From: a virus
Virus record (IMG/VR): IMGVR_UViG_3300008952_003220
Location: 1-64,000 of that record
Reading direction: 5' to 3' (one strand)
DNA length: 64,000 bases
Part shown: positions 58,275-64,000 of the stretch, in pieces
How positions within the stretch are numbered: position 1 is the first letter of the stretch
How the letters are laid out: the number at the start of each line of letters is the position of its first letter
Translations under genes and position numbers: made by a program
Notes under the pieces: model-generated
Told to the model about the DNA's origin: nothing
Seen by the model: the letters and a program-made list of their open reading frames with translations, nothing else
Databases searched by the model: none

Positions 58275-58454
58275 ATGAATTTTAAAAAGTTTATGAACGA
58301 TATTTTAAAAAGAGAGACAGAGCATAAGACAGTTATGAAGGAAAGAATTCTGGAAGAAGAAGAGCTTCCTCAAAGAAGGTATAACAAGTTATATCGAGAA
58401 CACTGGCAAAACTCTGTCTATTTTAGGAGAAAAAATGAGCGACATAAGAATTAA
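58275..58454 (+). CDS. Small basic protein
   Basis: From ATG 58275 (GGAG at about 58261, an in-frame TTG at 58266 is too close to it) the protein has 59 residues: MNFKKFMNDILKRETEH, then a basic, Arg/Lys-rich tail ending ERHKN. The N-terminal helix resembles the tags on neighbouring proteins. It overlaps the next gene by 20 bases. Function unknown. Confidence 0.45.
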   Translation: MNFKKFMNDILKRETEHKTVMKERILEEEELPQRRYNKLYREHWQNSVYFRRKNERHKN

Positions 58455-59181
58455 TACATCAAGAGATCTTGAGAGCTTTCTTAGAATACTAGCTGAAGAG
58501 AGTGTTTCTAACGCTCACAGCGTTATAAAAGAAGATAGATCTCGTGACCCAGCACAAGATCGATATTCAAGAAAGTTGCAAAATAAAGAGATAAAGCATC
58601 TGTCCATGGTAGAACAGGAGGAAGAAGAACTAGAAGACCTTCCAGATCCACAGCGTCAAGAAGGTGAAGAACTACTGCAGCCAGGCTCTGAAGAGAGGGG
58701 AGCTGCTTCCGATGATTCTGATGATCCTGAAGAGGAAAAGACTGCTTCTAGGGCTGCAATACCAGATGATATCAATGATCTCAGACAGGGATATTCAGTT
58801 AAAGATCCAGATGTTAGACCAGAGCTTCAGGCCTATCTTGAAGCACTTGATGATATTGAGATTAAAATTCTTGATAAGTTTTTAGGTGCACTTTCTGGAA
58901 TATTAAACAAGAGAATTAAGGCATCAGCAGCTTCAGATCCGAGTGAGGATTTAGATCTTGACTATGTTGAAAAATCTAAAGAAGGGGAAGGTCCTTCTGA
59001 TGAGCCTGTTGGTGTTTCTGGCCCGGGTGATGCTCCTTCACCCTCACCGCCCGGAATGCCAATGATGGGACCTGGGGATGAAGAAGAAGAGTTTGAAGAC
59101 GTATCTCCACCAGTTAGAGTTGGTTCACCTCAGCAGCTTGCAGAGATTAGAAGAAAAGTTAGAAAGCTTATGAAAATGTAA
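58435..59181 (+). CDS. Acidic protein with tag-like helix
   Basis: The 248-residue protein has INTSRDLESFLRILAEES near its N-terminus, similar in pattern to the tag. A very acidic region (residues 55-105), a helical part (PELQAYLEALDDIEIKILDK) and a Pro/Gly/Met-rich stretch follow, and a basic helix (LAEIRRKVRKLMKM) ends it. The basic-acidic-basic layout resembles scaffold or cargo proteins. No enzyme motif is seen. Confidence 0.55.
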   Translation: MSDIRINTSRDLESFLRILAEESVSNAHSVIKEDRSRDPAQDRYSRKLQNKEIKHLSMVEQEEEELEDLPDPQRQEGEELLQPGSEERGAASDDSDDPEEEKTASRAAIPDDINDLRQGYSVKDPDVRPELQAYLEALDDIEIKILDKFLGALSGILNKRIKASAASDPSEDLDLDYVEKSKEGEGPSDEPVGVSGPGDAPSPSPPGMPMMGPGDEEEEFEDVSPPVRVGSPQQLAEIRRKVRKLMKM

Positions 59182-59189
59182 ATTTACCT

Positions 59190-59219
59190 TTGTCATAATA
59201 TGATTATCCTAAATATAAT
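59190..59219 (+). promoter_or_regulatory. Candidate sigma-70-type promoter
   Basis: TTGTCA (59190-59195), an 18-base spacer and TATAAT (59214-59219) lie 17 bases before the ATG at 59237, in a 55-base gap. Both hexamers are close to consensus. Confidence 0.6.
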
Positions 59220-59236
59220 TTAATATAGGATTCAAT

Positions 59237-59455
59237 ATGACATCGGAAAATAAATTTAAAGATAAGTCTACAACATACAATATTTTGCTTCCTAACGGTG
59301 AATCCATGGAGCTCAAAGCTACTCCTGAATTTTTTGAAGTCGTAAGAAAGACAATGAATTTATCAATTTTTGAACCTGTAACTGACTCTCATATTAGAAG
59401 ATTTATTTGGGAAAGTTGCAATGAAGCCTTTGACAAACATGAAGGAGCATCCTAA
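59237..59455 (+). CDS. Small conserved-looking protein
   Basis: The 72-residue protein has a strand-rich start (TTYNILLPNGESMELKATPE) and a helical end (ESCNEAFDKHEGAS). It is expressed from its own promoter. I do not recognise a family; its size and layout could fit a small regulator or inhibitor. Function unknown. Confidence 0.5.
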   Translation: MTSENKFKDKSTTYNILLPNGESMELKATPEFFEVVRKTMNLSIFEPVTDSHIRRFIWESCNEAFDKHEGAS

Positions 59456-59477
59456 TTAGTTAAAAGGTAATCTTGAT

Positions 59478-59759
59478 ATGAATCCTGGCAAATTAATTAG
59501 ACAGCTCATTAGAGAGTCAATTGCTTCCATGACTGTTTCTCTGTCAGACGGCACAGAAGTTGAGTATGGATCTGAGTCCCACATACAAGAATACGATAGA
59601 ATGATAGGAGATCTTCAGAATATCAAGAAGTCTCTAAGGTCTAGGAAGAATAAAGAGAGTAGAAAAGAAGCAGCTGGCCTACAGAATGCTATTGGGTCAC
59701 TTCGTCATCTTAGAGCTAAGGCTCTTAGAGCTTATACAAAAAGAAATCTTTTAGATTGA
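59478..59759 (+). CDS. Small tagged basic protein
   Basis: The 93-residue protein begins MNPGKLIRQLIRESIAS, again a basic amphipathic helix like the shared tag. It continues as a basic helical protein (LQNIKKSLRSRKNKESRKEA, LRHLRAKALRAYTKRNLLD). High positive charge suggests nucleic-acid binding, perhaps a DNA-associated capsid protein. AAAGGTAA is a weak RBS. Confidence 0.55.
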   Translation: MNPGKLIRQLIRESIASMTVSLSDGTEVEYGSESHIQEYDRMIGDLQNIKKSLRSRKNKESRKEAAGLQNAIGSLRHLRAKALRAYTKRNLLD

Positions 59760-59799
59760 TCTATTTTTCATTTACATTCATGTAATTAGCCTTCTTTTA

Positions 59800-59808
59800 T
59801 GGTATAAT
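59800..59808 (+). promoter_or_regulatory. Extended -10 promoter for the NMNAT-ligase operon
   Basis: TGGTATAAT at 59800-59808 is a consensus extended -10 element, 16 bases before the TTG start at 59825, with AGGAGGT (59814-59820) as ribosome site in between. It is the same form as the element at 36747. Confidence 0.6.
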
Positions 59809-59824
59809 ATACCAGGAGGTAACA

Positions 59825-61549
59825 TTGAATGTAGGAATTTTTGCAGGTGGCTTTAAGCCGTTTCATGTCGGTCACTTTTCAAGGCTGTGTCAGTCTGTTA
59901 GAGAGTGTGATAAGACATACATTTTCTATGGTGTTTCGCCTAGAAAGAAGGGATCTGAAGTAACATTCTCTGAGAAGAATGCTCTTCAGGTATTTAATAT
60001 TACAAAACGAGCAATCAATAAAAAATATGGTGACCGGGTCGAGGTCATCAAGTCTACAAATCCAGTCACATCTGTCTATGAGACAATTATTGAAAATCAC
60101 GGTAGTAAAAATACTGTCAGACTATTTGGTAGAGAATCTGACCTTAAGAAATACTATAAGTCTTACATCGGAACTCAAAAAGAAAAAAAGTATTTTGGAA
60201 ACATGCTTTCTGAGAACAGGCTGATCTTTATTGATGATGCTAGCCCGACAATTATTTCAGAATACTTTCCAGATAAAAGTAGCACGCAGCTGAGCCAGTT
60301 AATAGAACTTAGCGGAAGTCAGTTTAGAAAGAATATTGAAGATGCTAAGATTAATGATCTTTTTGACTCTTTGCCTCCAATTCTGTCGCTTAGGGACAAG
60401 ATTGACATCTTGCTAGGTCTTAATCTTTCACTTTCAAATTCTAATACAGTTAGTCACATAGACCACCTTTATGAAATGATTGATCTAACAGTCAACGAAT
60501 TTCATGATCTTATTAACGATGTTGCTAACGGCAGTGTCCAGGACATGCAAGAGAAAATGGATGGTCAAAATCTTACATTTACTTTCTACAATGACCAGAT
60601 CCGATTCCTTACCAAGGGACCAAATATTACGCGTATTTTAAATTCTGCCAAGGGAAGGTCTGAGATCATTGAAGACTATGGTCACATGCCTGAAATAAGA
60701 GATGCTTTTCTTTGGGCAATGGACCTTATTGAGCCTGTGGCTTTAAGTTATTCTCATCTATTTAAAGGGGGTCTTGTCGTCGTTGAAGCAGCTCTTCTTC
60801 ACCATAAGTCTTCTAATACAATTGCTTATGATAAAGATCAGATAAGGATTATTGGACCGAGCACGCCAATTGGAGGTGTTCTATACAACGAAGTCGGGTT
60901 TAAAGAGCTTTTTAAAGATTTAGAAATTAAGACCCAGGGTACAGTCTCAATGGTTCCTGTTATTGATAAGCTTGGAGAGTGTGATTCTCAGTTTTTACAA
61001 TGTATACATGATGAGTTTAGAGATGCTGTCTTTAAAGATGACAAAACAATTCAGGATGTTCTTGTTTCACATGCTGTACAGCACATAAAAAGAGAAACAG
61101 CCTTAAATGACTGTCTGTTGTATCCAGGGGCACTTCGTCTTGTAACAGGTAGTAAATGTCATCTAACTAGGAAAATGTGTAACCAGATAGGCCCAGAGCA
61201 ATGGAAAGTATATAAAGAGATTGAAGCAGATAGAAAGATTCACATGATGATAATTCGAGAGCCGATTGAGTCTTTATTGGTTAAGTTGCATAATAACATT
61301 CAATCCAGAATTACTAGAAATCTAAATTGCACTAATATTAATGAAATTAATTCCTTTATAGATAGAGACATTCATGATCTATCTTGTGAAGAAGAGAAGC
61401 AATGTATTCTCTTTATTAAGAATAGAATTGAAATGCTAGACCATACTGAAGGTATTGTGTTTAAATGGAGAGGAAGGTTGACTAAGCTGACTGGTCATTT
61501 TACCAGGCTAAACAGGGCACGCTGGATTGCCAGGAGAAATCAAAATTGA
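59825..61549 (+). CDS. Fusion: NMNAT-like nucleotidyltransferase plus ligase-like domain
   Basis: Starting at TTG behind AGGAGGT, the 574-residue protein opens with a cytidylyltransferase/NMNAT fold: GIFAGGFKPFHVGHFSRL (the GxFxPxHxGH nucleotide site) and LSGSQFRKNI (ISGSxxR-type motif, about residue 160). The remaining 380 residues contain EKMDGQNLTFTF, with Lys244 in a KxDG motif like the nucleotidyl-lysine of DNA/RNA ligases. Later EGIVFKWRG (Glu542) and LTKLTG resemble ligase motifs IV and V. The C-terminal part resembles an uncharacterised T4-like cyanophage family. NAD synthesis and RNA/DNA end repair are both possible. Confidence 0.65.
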   Translation: MNVGIFAGGFKPFHVGHFSRLCQSVRECDKTYIFYGVSPRKKGSEVTFSEKNALQVFNITKRAINKKYGDRVEVIKSTNPVTSVYETIIENHGSKNTVRLFGRESDLKKYYKSYIGTQKEKKYFGNMLSENRLIFIDDASPTIISEYFPDKSSTQLSQLIELSGSQFRKNIEDAKINDLFDSLPPILSLRDKIDILLGLNLSLSNSNTVSHIDHLYEMIDLTVNEFHDLINDVANGSVQDMQEKMDGQNLTFTFYNDQIRFLTKGPNITRILNSAKGRSEIIEDYGHMPEIRDAFLWAMDLIEPVALSYSHLFKGGLVVVEAALLHHKSSNTIAYDKDQIRIIGPSTPIGGVLYNEVGFKELFKDLEIKTQGTVSMVPVIDKLGECDSQFLQCIHDEFRDAVFKDDKTIQDVLVSHAVQHIKRETALNDCLLYPGALRLVTGSKCHLTRKMCNQIGPEQWKVYKEIEADRKIHMMIIREPIESLLVKLHNNIQSRITRNLNCTNINEINSFIDRDIHDLSCEEEKQCILFIKNRIEMLDHTEGIVFKWRGRLTKLTGHFTRLNRARWIARRNQN

Positions 61550-62223
61550 GTAACAATGTATTTAAGCATCTAGAAGTTGATTTAGTTACGAGGACATCTA
61601 AAAAAGACTGTAACCTAATTGTTAATAATCTAAAAGAGATTCTTGGAGCAAGGGTAATTCCATTTGGGTCTACATGTGAGTGGGAATGGTCTGGAGATGT
61701 CGATGCTGTCGTTGAGTGTAAAAATAAGATGATGCTATGGAATAAGCTTCGTAATAGCTTTAAAGAGGTTAAGAAGTGCGGCAGCCTTTTTTCAATCTTA
61801 TACCATCACAAGCCCACAGGATTTGTTCAGGTTGATCTATTGCCTTCTTCAAATCCAGAGCATGATGCCTGGAGTCTCTCAGGCGGGCTGCCCGGTGGTG
61901 TCAAGGGAAAGTACAGGAACATGGCTCTTTGTTACCTTGCCAAGAAGATGAGCGCTGAGGCTGGGTTTAAGATTACGTTTGCATCTCCCGGGGGTCTTGG
62001 GCAACCAGGAAATAGAATTACAGATCCTCAGTCTATTTTGAACTATCTAAAAGTTCCCTGCGACCCAGAGACAGCAATGTCGCTAGAGGGAATTGTTGAA
62101 TCTCTTGCTAGGGACAATCAGTCTGATCGTCTTGTAGGATTTGATAGCTATATTAGAGGGCCAAAGAATCAAACATCAGAGCAGATAGAGCGTGCAATTA
62201 AATATATAAATGCAATGATCTGA
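61546..62223 (+). CDS. Pol-beta-type nucleotidyltransferase
   Basis: The 225-residue protein overlaps the NMNAT-ligase gene by four bases. PFGSTCEWEWSGDVDAVVE holds the GS motif and the Asp-x-Asp pair, and GFVQVDLLP supplies the third acidic residue of Pol-beta superfamily enzymes such as CCA-adding and minimal nucleotidyltransferases. It would transfer a nucleotide to RNA, protein or a small molecule. Tight coupling to the upstream fusion suggests they act in one pathway. The exact substrate is unknown. Confidence 0.7.
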   Translation: MSNNVFKHLEVDLVTRTSKKDCNLIVNNLKEILGARVIPFGSTCEWEWSGDVDAVVECKNKMMLWNKLRNSFKEVKKCGSLFSILYHHKPTGFVQVDLLPSSNPEHDAWSLSGGLPGGVKGKYRNMALCYLAKKMSAEAGFKITFASPGGLGQPGNRITDPQSILNYLKVPCDPETAMSLEGIVESLARDNQSDRLVGFDSYIRGPKNQTSEQIERAIKYINAMI

Positions 62224-62245
62224 GATAATTAATCTAGAGGCCTGC

Positions 62246-63736
62246 ATGAAAGTAAGTGAACTTTATCTACGCCAGCTTGTAAGAGATAGTCTTTTCAAAA
62301 GACTCGTCACTGAAGCTGATGCCGAAGAAGAAGATTTTGAGAGGGAGATGCCTGAAATACTCCCCCCGGAAATATATGAGCCTAGTGAGTCTGTTCAAGG
62401 CGAACCCGACGAGCCAGAGCCTGAAGAAGATTCTAGTGAGGCTGATAAGGTAGTTGTTAATCTATCTACAGCAGCAGGCATGGAGGTTGCAACAGCATTA
62501 ATATCTGCAAATCCAGATAGAGTAAAATATGGTAGAAGGCTAGACAGAGTAGATAGGCTTTATCCTGTAAAGGATCCAGAAAATCCTGTGACGCAGGCTG
62601 AGTTTATTGAGATGATAAAGCGTGCTTTCAAGCCTGAAGCGGGTCACATCTGGACCATTTCAAAAAGAAGCGAGATGTTTGGGTTGCAAAATAAAAGCGG
62701 AAAATTTCCTATCACAGTATTTATTCCACACCCTGACCAAATTGCAAGTGCTAATCCTGGCGAAGCCATTCCGACCATGCTAACTCAGGGAAGGAACGAG
62801 GGTGATGAGTATGAGGAGGCTGCATACACTGAGTTTTCTGAAGCGTCTAAGGGAAGCAAAGTGTCTCCATTGGTTAAGTCTGTAATTGATGGAATATCAA
62901 AAGACAGAGTCAAGAGAGACCTTGACCCTATCGACATCGTGAAATGGAATGTTCGGAGTACAGGAACTGAGAGTACAAAGCTCCCTTTTACAGACGAGGT
63001 CAGGGATGTTGGAGAAACAATATCAGACATAACACTTGAGCGAGGAGATGATAAAGTCTATATCTCGCTTAAGAACAAGAAAGGGTCTACAATAGCTAAC
63101 AGGGGCTATTCAGGAAAGTTTTCATTTAGTGATGATGATTCTGTTGTTTTTAATGTGGATGGCGGTGCAAAGAGGTCGCAGCCTGCTCTTAAGAAAATTG
63201 ATGAATTTTTAAAAGCTCTCGGTGTCAACACAGGTATTGCTGCTAAAGGGTTCCAGGATTACGCTAAGTATAGCACATTAGATGATGAGCAAAAGCTTGA
63301 TCTTGGTAGCGTTGACTATAAATTTAATACACAGCCCGAACTTTTAAAGCTCTTTAAAGACAAGCTGCAAGTAGATGAAGAGAAGGTTAATAATTTTCTT
63401 AGAGCCTCAGTTGGAATGGGATACTACTACGTTAGAGAAGTTTCACCAGGTAAAGCAAAAGTTATTCCGCTATTGACTAGAGAAGAGCTTGATGACTTTG
63501 TCGGTAAGATAGATGTTAACAGCCTTGAGATCTTATACCCAGAGGCAAACAATGATAGACAGTCGAAAGGTATAGAGCTTAAGGTTAAAACGAAGGGCAA
63601 GGAAGATAGACCGTATAAAGCTTTTAAAGTCAGAGTGAGAAATACAGATGGTGAGATTCTTCCCAATAAGATGCAAGTCGATGTTGTCAAAGAGGAGTTC
63701 ATGAGAAAATGGGTCAAGAAATTCCTAAAAAAATAG
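62246..63736 (+). CDS. Tagged protein with nuclease-like domain
   Basis: The 496-residue protein begins MKVSELYLRQLVRDSLFKRL then VTEA, the shared tag ending in V-T-E, followed by an acidic linker to about residue 75. The middle has GDEYEEAAYTEF and, later, ISDITLERGDDKVYISLKNK, compatible with a PD-(D/E)xK-like nuclease (acidic residues, then Asp and x-L-K), followed by G-rich strands. I infer a possible endonuclease carried in the capsid; the catalytic assignment is tentative. It overlaps the next gene by 28 bases. Confidence 0.55.
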   Translation: MKVSELYLRQLVRDSLFKRLVTEADAEEEDFEREMPEILPPEIYEPSESVQGEPDEPEPEEDSSEADKVVVNLSTAAGMEVATALISANPDRVKYGRRLDRVDRLYPVKDPENPVTQAEFIEMIKRAFKPEAGHIWTISKRSEMFGLQNKSGKFPITVFIPHPDQIASANPGEAIPTMLTQGRNEGDEYEEAAYTEFSEASKGSKVSPLVKSVIDGISKDRVKRDLDPIDIVKWNVRSTGTESTKLPFTDEVRDVGETISDITLERGDDKVYISLKNKKGSTIANRGYSGKFSFSDDDSVVFNVDGGAKRSQPALKKIDEFLKALGVNTGIAAKGFQDYAKYSTLDDEQKLDLGSVDYKFNTQPELLKLFKDKLQVDEEKVNNFLRASVGMGYYYVREVSPGKAKVIPLLTREELDDFVGKIDVNSLEILYPEANNDRQSKGIELKVKTKGKEDRPYKAFKVRVRNTDGEILPNKMQVDVVKEEFMRKWVKKFLKK

Positions 63737-63984
63737 AGGAGCAGCTTGAGATTGTTGCTTCCTACGCTGGTGATTGTGATGACTGGGTAACCATTAAGAA
63801 AGAAGTGATGCGTGCTCTCCCGCCCACCCTAAGAAAATTTTTTTCCACCAGGGATCCCAGGACAAAGGAGCAGTGGTTAAACCCATTTGAAATGAAGCTC
63901 ATTGAAGCCTATCGAGATATAACTGATACAGTTCTTATTCTTAGAACGCTAGAAGAAAGAAGAGAATTATTTGGTCCACTTTGA
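63709..63984 (+). CDS. Hypothetical helical protein
   Basis: The 91-residue protein overlaps the tagged nuclease-like gene by 28 bases and ends 16 bases before the window edge. It is helical with charged residues (EIVASYAGDCDDWVTIKKEV, EMKLIEAYRDITDTVLILRT). No recognised domain, signal or membrane segment. Nothing else is visible after it. Confidence 0.5.
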   Translation: MGQEIPKKIEEQLEIVASYAGDCDDWVTIKKEVMRALPPTLRKFFSTRDPRTKEQWLNPFEMKLIEAYRDITDTVLILRTLEERRELFGPL

Positions 63985-64000
63985 TTTAACTTTCTTAAGA

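Noticed and set aside
1-64000. Visible abundance of TCTAGA and GATC strings
   Set aside because: Most occur in reading frame as Ser-Arg (TCT AGA) and Asp-Leu (GAT CTT) codons and are explained by codon choice; without a count against expectation no claim is justified.

Overview
This window reads as part of a large, virulent-type tailed phage with a contractile tail (a myovirus), probably infecting a Gram-negative and plausibly marine bacterium. The evidence is a sheath-tube-chaperone-tape-measure-baseplate order at the left edge, UvsX/RecA, a gp32-like SSB and a DnaB-type helicase, a B12-dependent ribonucleotide reductase, many nucleotide-salvage enzymes, and a candidate holin/spanin cassette. 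Almost all genes lie on the + strand, packed with short gaps or ATGA/TAATG-type overlaps, and TTG starts are common. Only three genes are on the - strand. I saw no integrase, tRNA, CRISPR array, insertion sequence or head gene. No database search was possible, so family names rest on motifs read by eye.

Layout. 1-11.6 kb is the tail module: end of the sheath, tube, an assembly chaperone that appears to be extended by ribosomal frameshifting, tape measure, a very large baseplate/tube protein, a LysM-like wedge protein and a large hub-like protein. 11.6-22.3 kb is replication: an exonuclease-less family A polymerase, HD hydrolase, a large acidic protein with an A9 frameshift site, SSB, UvsX, 5' exonuclease, helicase and class II RNR. 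22.3-25.2 kb holds a ClpP-like protease, an amidase endolysin, a YciA-like thioesterase and an MBD4-like DNA glycosylase. 25.2-26.5 kb is a small minus-strand island. 26.6-34.0 kb holds two fibre-like proteins and small probable virion proteins. 34.0-40.7 kb carries a phosphoesterase, dUTPase, a pyrophosphatase-nucleotidase fusion, a divergent ThyX, a sulfotransferase, a deoxyribosyltransferase and DnaJ. 40.8-44.4 kb is a complete DnaE-type polymerase. 44.4-52.0 kb carries a tagged metalloprotease, a thymidylate kinase/ThyA-like fusion, sugar enzymes, thymidine kinase, a DHH phosphoesterase, a second sulfotransferase and dCMP deaminase. 52-64 kb holds an SOD-like protein, a lysis cassette, a run of acidic proteins that share an N-terminal tag, an NMNAT/ligase-like fusion and a Pol-beta nucleotidyltransferase.

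How the genes work together. NrdJ, HD hydrolase, dUTPase, nucleotidase, dCMP deaminase, ThyX, Tk, Tmk/ThyA-like and deoxyribosyltransferase form a nearly complete dNTP supply line feeding two unrelated DNA polymerases. Epimerase, cupin isomerase and two sulfotransferases suggest remodelling of host or virion glycans. DnaJ, a second J-like protein and ClpP-like protease suggest control of protein folding and turnover.

The most interesting pattern is a short basic amphipathic N-terminus ending near [I/L/V]-x-E. It recurs on several otherwise unrelated proteins, including one with an HExxH protease motif and one nuclease-like protein. It resembles the capsid-targeting sequence of T4 internal proteins and may mark a set of packaged, injected cargo proteins. 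The second candidate system is the NMNAT/ligase-like fusion followed immediately by a Pol-beta-type nucleotidyltransferase.
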